64,000 nt of DNA from Aquimarina sp. TRL1 (GTDB taxonomy: Bacteria; Bacteroidota; Bacteroidia; Flavobacteriales; Flavobacteriaceae), in contig NZ_CP053590.1 in the NCBI RefSeq assembly GCF_013365535.1, positions 796,501 to 860,500 of the forward strand. Direction: 5' to 3'. Below the pieces are notes generated by a model. The model saw only the letters and a program-made list of their open reading frames with translations. It did no database searches and was not told the DNA's origin. Each line of letters opens with the position of its first letter. The stretch's first letter is position 1. This document shows, piece after piece, positions 19,006-28,828 of this stretch. The translations under genes and the position numbers were made by a program.

Positions 19006-19983
19006 ATGTCAAAGGTTAAATATTACTACGACAGTGAGACGCTTTCTTATCGCAAAATAGAATACAAAAAAGGTCATAAAATTGGTCTTGCGATTTTGGG
19101 GGTTCTCGGTGCGTTTTTAGCTGGTTTTATCCTACTGGTTATCTACTTAAATATCCCGCAATTACAGACTCCTAAAGAAAAAGCATATAAAAGGGAACTG
19201 GATAACATGAAGCTTCAGTTCGAATTACTGAACAAGCGACTAAAGCGAGATGAAGCCATCCTACAAGAAGTTGCAGAACGAGATGATAACATATATCGTT
19301 TATATTTTGGAGCAAAACCAATTCCTAAAGAATTGCGTAATGCGGGATTCGGAGGTGTAAACCGCTATAGAGACCTGGAAGGTTTTGACAATTCTGAGAT
19401 TATTATTCGCGCTACTAAGCAGATTGACAAGATTACGAAACAGATTGTAGTACAGTCTAAATCATTAGATGAAATTGCCAAGCTGGCTGAGCAAAAAGAA
19501 GATTTATTAAGTACTATTCCTGCCATTCAACCTATTGCTAATTCTGACTTGAAAAGAATGGCTTCCGGATACGGATGGAGAAGTGATCCTTTTACAAAAG
19601 CTAAAAAATTCCACTACGGAATGGATTTCTCTGCAAATACAGGAACTCCCGTATACGCCTCTGGAAATGGTGTGGTTACCCGTGCTGATTCTAATTCATC
19701 GGGATACGGAAAGCACATTCGAATTGATCACGGATTTAATTATGTCAGCTTGTATGCTCACTTAAGTAAATACAATGTAGAGAAGGGACAAAAAGTAAAA
19801 CGAGGAGATATTATCGGATTTGTCGGTAGTACAGGACGATCTGTAGCACCGCATCTACATTATGAAATTTTTAAAGGAAAAGAGCGAATTAATCCTCGTA
19901 ATTTCTACTATGGTAGTTTAACCTCTGAGGAGTTTAATGAAATGCTTAAAGCCTCATCCCTAATCAATGAAACTCTAGATTAA
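19006..19983 (+). CDS. M23 family metallopeptidase, membrane-anchored
   Basis: Protein of 325 residues. An N-terminal cytoplasmic stretch is followed by one membrane segment (IGLAILGVLGAFLAGFILLV, residues 26-45), then a coiled-coil-like periplasmic region and a C-terminal LytM/peptidase M23 domain. Zinc ligand motifs are KFHYGMDFS (H-x-x-x-D) and PHLHYEIFKG (H-x-H). It should cleave peptidoglycan cross-bridges or act in cell-shape control. First gene of a probable operon with the CapA-like, MerR, LemA and TPM genes. Confidence 0.9.
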   Translation: MSKVKYYYDSETLSYRKIEYKKGHKIGLAILGVLGAFLAGFILLVIYLNIPQLQTPKEKAYKRELDNMKLQFELLNKRLKRDEAILQEVAERDDNIYRLYFGAKPIPKELRNAGFGGVNRYRDLEGFDNSEIIIRATKQIDKITKQIVVQSKSLDEIAKLAEQKEDLLSTIPAIQPIANSDLKRMASGYGWRSDPFTKAKKFHYGMDFSANTGTPVYASGNGVVTRADSNSSGYGKHIRIDHGFNYVSLYAHLSKYNVEKGQKVKRGDIIGFVGSTGRSVAPHLHYEIFKGKERINPRNFYYGSLTSEEFNEMLKASSLINETLD

Positions 19984-19991
19984 ACACACAC

Positions 19992-21107
19992 ATGCGCAAA
20001 GCACTCTTATTATTTATTTTTTTGGGTCTAGGATATACTATTCAGGCTCAGAAATACCGAGGAGAAAGACTTGACTCAATACACACATTGGCTGTACAGA
20101 CAAAAGCAGCTTTAAAAAAACTCGAAAAACCAGCTTCTATTAGATTAATGGCTGTAGGTGATATTATGATGGGAACTGATTTTCCTAACAAAAGCTATCT
20201 TCCTCCTGCCGGAAAAGGTCCTTTTGATGATGTCAATGCTATTCTACAGCAAGCAGATATCCTTTTTGGCAATCTGGAAGGAACTTTAACTGACACTGGT
20301 GAAAATGCAAAACGATGCTCCGACCCATCAAAATGTTATTCATTCCGATCTCCTGAATACTTCGGAAAGTATCTTGAGGAATCCGGATTTGATGTCATGA
20401 GTATTGCCAATAATCACATTGGTGATTTTGGAAGTATCGGAATTAAAAACACTGCCAAAACATTAGAGAAGCATCACATTGCTTACGCAGGTGTATTTGC
20501 CAAACCCTCTGCAATCTTTGAAAAAAATGGAATTAAATATGGATTTTGTGCCTTTGCTCCTAATAAAGATTGCATAAAAATTCATAACTTAAGCAATGCT
20601 AAGAAGATAGTAACCGAATTACAAAAACAGGTAGATATTGTGATTGTTTCTTTTCATGGCGGAGCTGAAGGAGCTGAACATACTCATGTCCCCAGAAAAA
20701 CAGAGCGTTTTTATGGAGAAGACAGAGGAGATGTATATCGTTTTGCACATACGATGATTGATGCTGGTGCCGATGTTATCTTAGGACACGGACCACATGT
20801 ATCCAGAGCATTCGAAGTGTACAAAGATCGATTTATAGCATATAGCTTAGGAAACTTCTGCACCTATTCCAGGTTTAATTTATCAGGTATTAAAGGATAT
20901 GCTCCGATAGCGGAAATTACCATTGATCCCAAAGGAAAGTTCATTTCCGGGAAGCTACACTCTGCAAAACAAGTCGATGAAGTATACCCTTATATGGATG
21001 ATAAAAAACGTGCCTTAAAAGAAATCAAACAACTTACCCAAAGTGATTTTCCGGAAAGCAAACTAATCTTTGAAGAAGATGGAACTTTCAAACAATTAAA
21101 AGAGTAA
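19992..21107 (+). CDS. CapA-like (poly-gamma-glutamate synthesis type) metallophosphatase-fold protein
   Basis: Protein of 371 residues with a signal peptide (MRKALLLFIFLGLGYTIQAQ). The CapA domain shows MAVGDIMMGTDFP, ILFGNLEGTLTD, MSIANNHIGDFG, IVSFHGGAE and GADVILGHGPHV, the ordered metal-binding motifs of the calcineurin-like CapA family. The exact substrate is unknown; a role in cell-envelope polymer metabolism is inferred from the family. It starts 8 bp after the M23 gene. Confidence 0.85.
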   Translation: MRKALLLFIFLGLGYTIQAQKYRGERLDSIHTLAVQTKAALKKLEKPASIRLMAVGDIMMGTDFPNKSYLPPAGKGPFDDVNAILQQADILFGNLEGTLTDTGENAKRCSDPSKCYSFRSPEYFGKYLEESGFDVMSIANNHIGDFGSIGIKNTAKTLEKHHIAYAGVFAKPSAIFEKNGIKYGFCAFAPNKDCIKIHNLSNAKKIVTELQKQVDIVIVSFHGGAEGAEHTHVPRKTERFYGEDRGDVYRFAHTMIDAGADVILGHGPHVSRAFEVYKDRFIAYSLGNFCTYSRFNLSGIKGYAPIAEITIDPKGKFISGKLHSAKQVDEVYPYMDDKKRALKEIKQLTQSDFPESKLIFEEDGTFKQLKE

Positions 21108-21109
21108 GT

Positions 21110-21439
21110 ATGTATATAAATTTGCCTAAAAAATTATACTACAGTATCGGAGAAGTAGCAGATGCTTTTGAGGTCAATACTTCTCTGATTCGTTTTTGGG
21201 AAAAAGAATTTGATATTCTAAAACCTAAAAAAAATGCAAAAGGCAATCGAAAATTCACTCAGGAAGATGTAAAAAACCTGGAGCTTATATATCATTTAGT
21301 TAAAGAACGAGGGTTTACATTAGAAGGAGCTAAAATCCACCTAAAAGAACAAAAACTAGAAGCGTTGGATAGTTTTGATATCATTCGGAAACTAGAAGCT
21401 ATTAAAGGTCAATTATTAAAAATCAAAGATCAATTATAA
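21110..21439 (+). CDS. MerR family transcriptional regulator
   Basis: Small regulator of 109 residues. The winged HTH is at residues about 9-60 (YSIGEVADAFEVNTSLIRFWEKEFDILKP, then GNRKFTQEDVKNLELIYHLV). It lacks a large effector domain. It begins 2 bp after the CapA-like stop codon, so it belongs to the M23-CapA operon. Target unknown. Confidence 0.88.
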   Translation: MYINLPKKLYYSIGEVADAFEVNTSLIRFWEKEFDILKPKKNAKGNRKFTQEDVKNLELIYHLVKERGFTLEGAKIHLKEQKLEALDSFDIIRKLEAIKGQLLKIKDQL

Positions 21440-21496
21440 GATTACGACAAACCTATTACCCAAAAAATATACGAAGCATTACAAAACACACAACAC

Positions 21497-22096
21497 ATGA
21501 AAAAACTATTGATTCCTATTATCGTTATTGTGGTACTTGCAGGTATTGCATATTCATTATTTGCAGGAAGATACAACACAGCTATTGGGCTTCAAGAAGA
21601 TGCCAAAACAGCTTGGTCTAATGTAGAAAGTGCCTACCAACGAAGAAGTGACTTAATTAGTAACCTGGTGAAAACGGTACAGGGAGCTGCTGATTTTGAA
21701 AGAAACACCTTAAAAGAGGTTATTGAAGCAAGAGCAAAAGCAACCTCAGTATCTATCGACCCTAGCAATATTACCCCTGAGCAAATGGCACAGTTCCAAC
21801 AAGCACAGGGAGGCTTATCTTCTGCCCTCTCCAAACTATTGGTGACAGTAGAACGCTATCCAGACCTAAAGGCTAATCAGAACTTCCTAAACTTGCAAAC
21901 CCAGCTGGAGGGAACAGAAAATAGAATTAACACAGAGCGCAATCGCTATAATGAAAAAGTAGGGATCTTTAATAAGTATGTAAAATCATTCCCTAATAAT
22001 TTCATACTTGGTCTCTTTGGTAATTTTAATGAGATGACTCGTTTCAAGTCAGATCCGGGAACAGAGAAAAAACCTGATGTCGAGTTTAATTTTTAA
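21497..22096 (+). CDS. lemA: LemA family protein
   Basis: Protein of 199 residues with one N-terminal membrane segment (LLIPIIVIVVLAGIAYSLFAG) and a helical LemA domain (YNTAIGLQEDAKTAWSNVESAYQRR, DLISNLVKTVQG, NRYNEKVGIFNKYVKSFPNN). Family function is unclear. LemA is usually encoded beside TPM-domain proteins, as here. A 2-bp gap links it to the next gene. Confidence 0.93.
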   Translation: MKKLLIPIIVIVVLAGIAYSLFAGRYNTAIGLQEDAKTAWSNVESAYQRRSDLISNLVKTVQGAADFERNTLKEVIEARAKATSVSIDPSNITPEQMAQFQQAQGGLSSALSKLLVTVERYPDLKANQNFLNLQTQLEGTENRINTERNRYNEKVGIFNKYVKSFPNNFILGLFGNFNEMTRFKSDPGTEKKPDVEFNF

Positions 22097-22098
22097 TC

Positions 22099-22536
22099 AT
22101 GTCTAAGGTAGAGGATTTTTTAAGTGCTGATGAGGAACAAAAGATTGTTGCTGCCATTCGTACTGCAGAAAAAACAACTTCCGGAGAGATCAGGGTTCAC
22201 CTGGAAAAAAGCACCGATAAAGATTCTTTTGAAAGAGCGAGAGAGGTATTCCATTATCTAAAAATGGATAATACCATTCAGAGAAATGGAGTACTTATTT
22301 ATATTGCTGTAGAAGATCGTCAATTTGTCATCTACGGAGATCAAGGTATTAATGACGTTGTTGCTGATAATTTCTGGGAACAAACTAAAGACCGTATTCT
22401 TTCTCAATTTAAACAAGAGAAGTATGCTCAGGGTATTATCGATGGAGTACTACTTGCCGGAGAGCAATTACAACATTATTTCCCCTGGGATCACAATGAC
22501 ACGAATGAACTCTCTGACGAAATCTCAAAAGGCTAA
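22099..22536 (+). CDS. TPM domain protein, soluble
   Basis: Protein of 145 residues made almost only of a TPM (TLP18.3/Psb32/MOLO-1) domain: KIVAAIRTAEKTTSGEIRVHL, NGVLIYIAVEDRQFVIYGDQGI and GIIDGVLLAGEQLQHYFP. No signal peptide or membrane helix. Encoded between lemA and a second TPM gene whose start codon follows immediately. Role unknown, presumably with LemA at the envelope. Confidence 0.87.
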   Translation: MSKVEDFLSADEEQKIVAAIRTAEKTTSGEIRVHLEKSTDKDSFERAREVFHYLKMDNTIQRNGVLIYIAVEDRQFVIYGDQGINDVVADNFWEQTKDRILSQFKQEKYAQGIIDGVLLAGEQLQHYFPWDHNDTNELSDEISKG

Positions 22537-23349
22537 ATGAACAATTATCAATATCATATTCGTCTTATAACATTTCTGTTGCTATTTATATGGCTTCCTT
22601 TTACAGGAAATAGCCAGCTGACCATCCCTCAAAGACCCTCTAATCAGACAAGTGTCTATGATGGAGCAAAACTTTTATCAGCACAGCAATTCAAAAGATT
22701 AGAACATAAGCTCATTACTTATAGCGATACAACCTCTACTCAAATTGTAGTTGCAACTATCCCATCACTTAATGGGGAATATATTGGCTCGTATGCTACC
22801 GAATGGGCCCATAAATGGGGTATTGGACAAAAAGAGGATGATAACGGGATACTACTTCTCGTCGCTAAAAATGATCGAAAAATATGGATTGCTACCGGAT
22901 ATGGGGTCGAAGAAAAATTAACGGATTATGTATCCAAAACTATTATTGATCAAATCATCACTCCTCATTTCAAACAAGGAAATTACTATCGAGGCTTAGA
23001 TAATGGCACCACTGCTATTTTCAAAGTACTGGACGGCACCTTTAAAGGTAGCAGGAAGTCTGATAACGATGTTTCATTTCTTCCCATCTTGTTTTTCTTT
23101 ATCATTTTCGTCATTATCATAATTTCTTTTTCTAAACGAGGTAGAAATGGCGGCGGCGGAAGAGGAGGAAACCGTTCTTCTATGGGAGACAGCCTTCTGG
23201 ATGTGATCATCCTAAGCAATATGGGAAGAGGCGGATTCGGTGGTGGCGGATTTGGCGGAGGCAGTTCTGGTGGTGGATTCGGTGGTGGATTCGGTGGTGG
23301 ATTCGGCGGTGGTGGATTCGGCGGCGGCGGAGCTGGAGGTAGCTGGTAA
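22537..23349 (+). CDS. TPM domain membrane protein with glycine-rich tail
   Basis: Protein of 270 residues. It has a signal peptide (LITFLLLFIWLPFTGNSQ), a TPM domain (VYDGAKLLSAQQFKRLEHKL, STQIVVATIPSLNG, DDNGILLLVAKNDRKIWIATGYGVEE), a membrane segment (FLPILFFFIIFVIIIISF, about residues 180-198) and a C-terminal low-complexity tail of GGGF repeats. The tail is usual in this family and ends GGGGAGGSW. Last gene of the operon, followed by a strong terminator. Confidence 0.9.
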   Translation: MNNYQYHIRLITFLLLFIWLPFTGNSQLTIPQRPSNQTSVYDGAKLLSAQQFKRLEHKLITYSDTTSTQIVVATIPSLNGEYIGSYATEWAHKWGIGQKEDDNGILLLVAKNDRKIWIATGYGVEEKLTDYVSKTIIDQIITPHFKQGNYYRGLDNGTTAIFKVLDGTFKGSRKSDNDVSFLPILFFFIIFVIIIISFSKRGRNGGGGRGGNRSSMGDSLLDVIILSNMGRGGFGGGGFGGGSSGGGFGGGFGGGFGGGGFGGGGAGGSW

Positions 23350-23390
23350 CTAAAGTCCAAAAGAAGAAAGAAGAAATAATAAAAACATAA

Positions 23391-23429
23391 AATAACAAAA
23401 GCACCATTAAATATGGTGCTTTTGTTATT
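23391..23429. terminator. Bidirectional terminator between TPM gene and der
   Basis: A perfect stem of 17 bp (23391-23407 / 23413-23429) with a 5-base loop lies between the convergent TPM and der genes. It has AACAAAAGCACCAT in the left arm and TGCTTTTGTTAT on the right. Confidence 0.88.
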
Positions 23430-23445
23430 ATCCAAGTCTTATTTT

Positions 23446-24753
23446 TTATTTTTTCCTAAAATACACTGCTACCGGAACTCCATGAAAATCAAATTCTTTT
23501 CGCAACTGATTTTCTACAAATCGTTTATACGGATCCTTAATATATTGTGGCAAGTTGCAGAAAAACACAAATTGTGGTTGCGGTGTCGGCAATTGCATAC
23601 AATATTTAATTTTTACATATTTTCCTTTATATGCAGGTGGAGGGTTATGTTCTATAATTGGTAGCATGACATCATTCATCACGCTTGTTTTGATCTTTTT
23701 TGATCTATTTTTATATACCTCTACAGCTGTTTCTATTGCCTTAAAAATTCGTTGTTTGGTCAGAGCAGAAATAAAAACAATAGGCACATCTGTAAAAGGC
23801 TCTATTTTTTTTCGGATATGTTTTTCGAAATCTTTGAGTGTATTACTCTCTTTATTTTCTATCAGATCCCATTTATTTACTAAAATAACAACCCCTTTTC
23901 TATTTCGTTCTGCCAGCCAAAAGATATTTTGCACCTGCGCATCAAACCCTCTTGTAGCATCTACTAACAGTAAACAAACATCACTATGTTCAATAGCCCT
24001 TACCGATCGCATAACCGAATAAAACTCCAGGTCTTCTTTTACTTTAGATTTTCTTCTGATTCCAGCGGTATCAACCAAATTGAATTCAAACCCAAAACGA
24101 TTGTACTTCGTATCAATCGCATCTCTGGTCGTTCCTGCAATATTGGTTACGATATAGCGATCTTCTCCTATCAGTGCATTAATAAATGAAGATTTTCCTG
24201 CATTTGGTCTCCCTACTACGGCAAATCTGGGTAGTTCTTCTTCTACGGTATCATCTTCTTCTGGTAACTTCTCTACCAAAGCATCCAGTAATTCTCCAGT
24301 TCCACTACCATTAATACTAGCTATTGTATAATATTCTCCCAACCCTAGTGAATAAAACTCAACTGCATTAGCTACCCGCTGTGCATTATCTACCTTATTC
24401 ACCGCCAAAAACACAGGTTTTTCTACTTTTCTGAGCAACTCTGCAACCTCTTCATCCATTCCTGTAACTCCTGATTCTACATCTACCATAAATATAATAG
24501 CATCTGCTTCATCAATAGCTAATTCTACCTGCTTGTCAATTTCTGCTTCAAAAATATCATCACTCCCTACGACATATCCTCCTGTATCTATCAGAGAGAA
24601 TTCTTTTCCATTCCAATCACTTTTTCCATAATGACGATCACGCGTCACTCCACTAACTGCATCTACGATAGCTTCTCTTCTTTTGATCAAACGATTAAAA
24701 AAGGTAGACTTTCCTACGTTAGGTCGTCCTACAATTGCTACTATACTACCCAT
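23446..24753 (-). CDS. der: Ribosome-assembly GTPase Der (EngA)
   Basis: Protein of 435 residues with two tandem GTPase domains and a C-terminal KH-like domain. The first P-loop is GRPNVGKST (residues 8-16) with NKVD as G4. The second is GRPNAGKSS with DTAG and NKWD. The KH-like part contains [21 protein letters not shown]. Der acts in 50S ribosomal subunit maturation and is essential in most bacteria. Monocistronic. Confidence 0.97.
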   Translation of the reverse strand: MGSIVAIVGRPNVGKSTFFNRLIKRREAIVDAVSGVTRDRHYGKSDWNGKEFSLIDTGGYVVGSDDIFEAEIDKQVELAIDEADAIIFMVDVESGVTGMDEEVAELLRKVEKPVFLAVNKVDNAQRVANAVEFYSLGLGEYYTIASINGSGTGELLDALVEKLPEEDDTVEEELPRFAVVGRPNAGKSSFINALIGEDRYIVTNIAGTTRDAIDTKYNRFGFEFNLVDTAGIRRKSKVKEDLEFYSVMRSVRAIEHSDVCLLLVDATRGFDAQVQNIFWLAERNRKGVVILVNKWDLIENKESNTLKDFEKHIRKKIEPFTDVPIVFISALTKQRIFKAIETAVEVYKNRSKKIKTSVMNDVMLPIIEHNPPPAYKGKYVKIKYCMQLPTPQPQFVFFCNLPQYIKDPYKRFVENQLRKEFDFHGVPVAVYFRKK

Positions 24754-24911
24754 TGATTTTTATTCTGAAATTTTCTGCAAAACTAGGCTTTTTATTTTAG
24801 AAGTCTCCTTTCTTTTTTATCAAACCAGTATATATCTTGCACAATACCCTGTATTTAATATAAAACTGTTATAAAAAAACCTCTAAAATTCTTCTTAAAA
24901 AGGATAGTAAA

Positions 24912-24951
24912 AAAAAAGTCCAAAGGCAGCGCATTGCCAATGGAACTTTTT
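24912..24951 (-). terminator. Terminator of the choice-of-anchor-I lipoprotein gene
   Basis: An imperfect hairpin with GGCA/TGCC inner stem and AAAGTCCA paired to TGG-A-ACTTT outer stem. On the minus strand it is followed by a T-run. It lies about 100 bp past the stop codon of the gene at 25052. Confidence 0.7.
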
Positions 24952-25051
24952 CATAGTTGATAATCAGTCAGTGAAATAATTACTTATTACAAATATAGAA
25001 AACAATCATTATAAGGTGGTTACTGCAAAACAGCAAACTTTCTATGGAAGA

Positions 25052-26578
25052 CTATTTTATTTCGTAAATTGATACTGAATTAGACACTTCATTAGAAATA
25101 ATGATCAAATCATTTCCTGTAGGACTATCCTCTGCAGTAACAGCAACCAGTCCTTCAGGTCCCACATCAGCTGTTTCTCTTAGCCATTCCAAAAAGACAG
25201 GTGACCTAGGGTTACTTATATCAAAAACCATCGCGCCTCCTGTTCTTTCTAATCCTACAAATAACAATGTCTTCTCTCCTATTTTTAATATCTCTACTCC
25301 TTCCGGTTCTGCACCTTTGTCATCTGACCTCCCATCTGTTTTCCCTTCATCATTATTAAACAGCTCTGGTTGTAACTCCCATGTTTTTTCTCCAATAAAA
25401 GATCCACTATCATATACCAGTGCTCCCGAGGTAGTCCAAATAGTAAAAGACCTACCTCCATAGCAATATAAAGTATCGTAATCACCATCTCCGTCTGTAT
25501 CTCCCTGAGCAGTGGTTATTTTTAATCTCCCCAGATTTTCTGATTTCTGTAATTCAGCTGCATCCGGAAACACCGTTGGGTCTAATAGTATGTCTTTTAC
25601 TCGTTCTTCTTCAGAGAATCCTTTATAGTCTCTGGCATCTCCTTCATTTGCTGTTATTAAATATGGAGTTCCTCCAATGGTGGTATAGGTAATTGCATCT
25701 GGCATAAATATTCCATATACCGGCCAGTTTTTAAAATTCCCGGAGATATCGTCTTTATTACTTGCATCTATTTTATTCGATGCCAATGTGTGATCTTTAA
25801 CACCTAATCCTACGATATCACTAATAACTTTATTCGTTAAATCTACTATTGCAATTCCGTTATTTTCCTGTAAGGTTACATATGCTGTTTTAGAATTCTT
25901 TGCTACTGCTATATACTCTGGCTCTACATCCTGAGAAAAAGTAGCAGAAGGACCAAAAACACGAAAGTCATTTCCAATATTCTCAGCCGTAAACCCTTCA
26001 AAATCTAGCTGATTGACCATTCCTGTTTCAACTTCTACGATGGTCACTGAACCTTCCGGGTCACTAGAGTAATCATCATTTGGTTCCCCTTCATTTGCTG
26101 CAATTATATAATTTCCATCGGGGCTAAACGTAACCATATCGGGCATTGCTCCGGCAGTATATTCAGCAAGTAATTGATAATCTTCTGTATCATAGGTCGT
26201 AATTGCTCCCGGAGCTTGCGGATTTCCACCATTTTCTACGGCTACTGCAACTACTCCATCATGAACCGCAACACTGTTTGGGGTTCCTGATACTGGAATA
26301 CCTGTAAGATGTACCGGGCTTTTAGGATCAGATAAATCCCAAACAGAAAGTTGTGAGGCTGCCGGATTGACAATAAATAACTTATCGGTTTCCGGATCAA
26401 ATGCCGTAATTTCGACAAACCCTTCTTTTCCTGTGCCATTAACAAAGCCTCCTATTCTTGTAAAAGTCAACGGATCTCCATTTCCTCCTCCACTATGGTC
26501 ATCAGGAATACAAGAGTATGCTCCGCCTAAAATTGCTCCTAAAACAATTGCTTTTTGTAAAACGTTCATAATTTTCAT
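25052..26578 (-). CDS. Choice-of-anchor I domain lipoprotein (beta-propeller-like)
   Basis: I place the start at 26578 (MKIMNVLQKAIVLGAILGG), because the 12 residues upstream would precede a normal lipoprotein signal peptide ending in GGAYSC. The next ATG at 26569 is also possible. About 508 residues. Repeated segments such as AFDPETDKLFIVNPAASQLSVWDLSD, MVTFSPDGNYIIAANEGEPND and YLITANEGDARDY fit the choice-of-anchor I family. These are surface proteins with a seven-bladed-propeller-like fold, sometimes near phosphatases. Enzymatic activity is not evident. Single gene. Confidence 0.85.
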   Translation of the reverse strand: MKIMNVLQKAIVLGAILGGAYSCIPDDHSGGGNGDPLTFTRIGGFVNGTGKEGFVEITAFDPETDKLFIVNPAASQLSVWDLSDPKSPVHLTGIPVSGTPNSVAVHDGVVAVAVENGGNPQAPGAITTYDTEDYQLLAEYTAGAMPDMVTFSPDGNYIIAANEGEPNDDYSSDPEGSVTIVEVETGMVNQLDFEGFTAENIGNDFRVFGPSATFSQDVEPEYIAVAKNSKTAYVTLQENNGIAIVDLTNKVISDIVGLGVKDHTLASNKIDASNKDDISGNFKNWPVYGIFMPDAITYTTIGGTPYLITANEGDARDYKGFSEEERVKDILLDPTVFPDAAELQKSENLGRLKITTAQGDTDGDGDYDTLYCYGGRSFTIWTTSGALVYDSGSFIGEKTWELQPELFNNDEGKTDGRSDDKGAEPEGVEILKIGEKTLLFVGLERTGGAMVFDISNPRSPVFLEWLRETADVGPEGLVAVTAEDSPTGNDLIIISNEVSNSVSIYEIK

Positions 26579-26712
26579 GTGTATTAAATGAGTTAATGTG
26601 TTAAAATTCACCAATACAACAGCTACGAAGCATTATCCCCTAATTAAATAATCTTTAAATAATCCCTAATATTTTCAAAAAAAAGATAAAAAACGGTGTC
26701 TTAGTTTAGAGC

Positions 26713-26746
26713 ACAAAAAAAGCCATCAAAGAATGATCGCTTTTTA
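26713..26746 (-). terminator. Probable terminator of era
   Basis: On the minus strand an 8-bp stem (AGCGATCA with TGATGGCT, one mismatch) is followed by a run of seven T. It lies some 25 bp past the era stop codon. Confidence 0.7.
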
Positions 26747-26769
26747 TATTGTATAAAACCGGATGTTTT

Positions 26770-27654
26770 CTATTTATTATTATAGCCAAATCTTTTTAGT
26801 TGACGTTCGCTACTTCTCCAATTCTTATTTACTTTTACATATAATTCTATATGGATTTTCTTTCCAAAAAACTTTTCCAATTCTTTTCTGGACTCTACCC
26901 CTACTCTTTTTAATGCAGTTCCCTTATGCCCAATAATAATTCCTTTTTGGGATTCTCGTTCCACCATAATAACTGATCGTATTCTGATGATATCTTCATC
27001 TTCCAAAAACTCTTCTGTTTCTACCTCTACTGCATATGGAATTTCTTTTTTGTAGTGCAACAGTATTTTTTCTCTAATGGCTTCATTGACAAAAAAGCGT
27101 TCTGGCTTATCTGTTAATTGGTCTTTTGGATAAAATGGTGGTGAATCAGGTAACAGACTAACAATTCTATCAAACACTTCTTTGACATTAAAGTTTTCCA
27201 GTGCAGAAATAGGGTAAATTTCTGTTTTCGGTAATTTTTCTTTCCAATACTGTACTTGCTCTTCCAAAATTTCCTGAGAGGATGTATCTATTTTATTAAG
27301 CAATAACAACACGGGGATCGAAGCATTGGAGATTTTAGTAAAGAAAGCTTCATCTTTTAAAGCTTTTTCTCCTATCTCTACCATATATATCAGAATATCG
27401 GCATCCTCAAAAGCTGACTTTACAAAATCCATCATGGAAGATTGGAGTTCATATGCTGGTTTTATAATCCCTGGAGTATCTGACAGAATTACCTGAAAGT
27501 CATCTCCATTGACAATTCCCAAAATACGATGTCTGGTCGTCTGAGCTTTAGAGGTAATTATTGATAACTTTTCTCCTACAAAGGCATTCATGAGTGTGGA
27601 CTTCCCTACATTTGGGTTTCCTATTATATTTACAAAGCCTGCTTTATGTCCCAT
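26770..27654 (-). CDS. era: GTPase Era
   Basis: Protein of 294 residues. N-terminal GTPase domain with GNPNVGKST (G1), DTPG (G3) and NKID (G4). C-terminal KH domain with GIIIGHKGTALKRVGVESRKELE, which binds the 3' end of 16S rRNA during 30S assembly. Length is normal. Monocistronic, divergent from the signalling operon starting at 27854. Confidence 0.97.
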   Translation of the reverse strand: MGHKAGFVNIIGNPNVGKSTLMNAFVGEKLSIITSKAQTTRHRILGIVNGDDFQVILSDTPGIIKPAYELQSSMMDFVKSAFEDADILIYMVEIGEKALKDEAFFTKISNASIPVLLLLNKIDTSSQEILEEQVQYWKEKLPKTEIYPISALENFNVKEVFDRIVSLLPDSPPFYPKDQLTDKPERFFVNEAIREKILLHYKKEIPYAVEVETEEFLEDEDIIRIRSVIMVERESQKGIIIGHKGTALKRVGVESRKELEKFFGKKIHIELYVKVNKNWRSSERQLKRFGYNNK

Positions 27655-27853
27655 TTCCTATCGATTAATTCGCTGCAAAGTTAGCTCAATTGATAGAATT
27701 ACAACAAGGAACTCTTCTTTTTTCCATTCGTCTATCGAAAAAGACCATTCACCGAACTATAAAACCAACTGAACGAAATACAATCGTTTTTAGGAGAAAA
27801 AAGAAGAAATTTATTCTTGTAAATATTGATTATTCACCTTAACTTATGTTAAA

Positions 27854-28261
27854 ATGAGAGACTTAACTTTTTTATTAGTAGAAGATGACGAAATAGAAAG
27901 AATCAAATTTTCTAGAGTTTTACAAAAAAACCAATACCCGCATCAGATTATTGAAGCGACAAATGGAGAAGAAGCTTTAGAGGCATTAAAAGACAACGAA
28001 AGGGTCCCGGATGTTATATTTCTGGATCTAAATATGCCAAAAATGAACGGAATTGAGTTCATCAAAATTCTTAAAGCCGACCCTAAATGGATGTACATCC
28101 CTGTTGTAATTTTGAGTACATCTAATAACCATAGTGACCTAAAAGAATGTTATGAAACAGGCATTGCAGGATACATTGTAAAACCATTAAAATACCAGGA
28201 CTATGTGGCTAAAATAAAAAGGTTAGTTGAATATTGGAGTGAAAATGAGCTCATACAATAA
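27854..28261 (+). CDS. Single-domain response regulator (CheY-like)
   Basis: Receiver domain only, 135 residues. Acidic pocket VEDDE (residues 9-13), phospho-acceptor Asp58 in VIFLDLNMPKMNG, Thr/Ser in VILSTS and the conserved Lys in YIVKPLKY. It has no output domain, so it may be a phosphate carrier or sink, or act by protein binding. It resembles the Rcp1-type receivers found with phytochrome-like kinases. First gene of the seven-gene operon; 21 bp before the H-NOX gene. Confidence 0.92.
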   Translation: MRDLTFLLVEDDEIERIKFSRVLQKNQYPHQIIEATNGEEALEALKDNERVPDVIFLDLNMPKMNGIEFIKILKADPKWMYIPVVILSTSNNHSDLKECYETGIAGYIVKPLKYQDYVAKIKRLVEYWSENELIQ

Positions 28262-28282
28262 TAACTAAAACACCAACATAGG

Positions 28283-28828
28283 ATGAAAGGTATCGTATTT
28301 ACAGAATTTTTAGAATTGGTTGAGGAAAAATTCGGTCTGGAAATGGTTGATAAAATCATTGCACAATCAGACCTCCCTTCTAATGGGGTTTATACTGCAA
28401 TTGGCACGTATGATTTTTCAGAAATGCTCAGTTTGTTGAAAAACCTCAGCCAACAAACCAAAATAGCAATAGACGATTTGCTATTAGTATATGCAGAACA
28501 TTTTTTTAATGTATTGGCTAATGAATATCCGGATCTTATTAAACGATATAAAGATCCATTAGAACTATTAGCCTCTATAGAAAACCACATTCATGTAGAG
28601 GTACAAAAAATTTATCCAGAAGCTGAACTTCCTACCTTTCAAATCGTAGAAAAAACTTCGGATAAACTGGTTATGATCTACAAATCCAGCAGAGCTATGT
28701 ACAGCTTTGGGTTAGGACTAATGCGAAAAACATTCGAACATTTTGATTCAAAGGCTACAATAACGTACGAAAAACTTACATCAGATGGAACGGAAGTTAA
28801 ATTCAGCATTGTCAAAACCAATGGATAA
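28283..28828 (+). CDS. H-NOX haem nitric-oxide-binding sensor
   Basis: Protein of 181 residues, standard for bacterial stand-alone H-NOX. MKGIVFTEFLELVEEKFGLEMVDKII is the family's N-terminal signature. The proximal haem ligand is most likely His104 in NHIHVEVQKIYPEAELP. The haem propionate motif Y-x-S-x-R is Tyr133, Ser135 and Arg137 in MIYKSSRAMY. Such proteins bind NO at haem and, in facultative aerobes, control a partner histidine kinase. Here a kinase gene overlaps its end by 8 bp. Confidence 0.93.
   Translation: MKGIVFTEFLELVEEKFGLEMVDKIIAQSDLPSNGVYTAIGTYDFSEMLSLLKNLSQQTKIAIDDLLLVYAEHFFNVLANEYPDLIKRYKDPLELLASIENHIHVEVQKIYPEAELPTFQIVEKTSDKLVMIYKSSRAMYSFGLGLMRKTFEHFDSKATITYEKLTSDGTEVKFSIVKTNG

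Noticed and set aside
22986..23435. 149-residue proline-rich frame on the minus strand
   Set aside because: It is the reverse complement of the glycine-rich tail of the TPM protein; the GGC/GGT repeats give CCN codons on the other strand.
26579..26614. Upstream start of the choice-of-anchor lipoprotein
   Set aside because: It would put 12 extra polar residues before a regular lipoprotein signal peptide.
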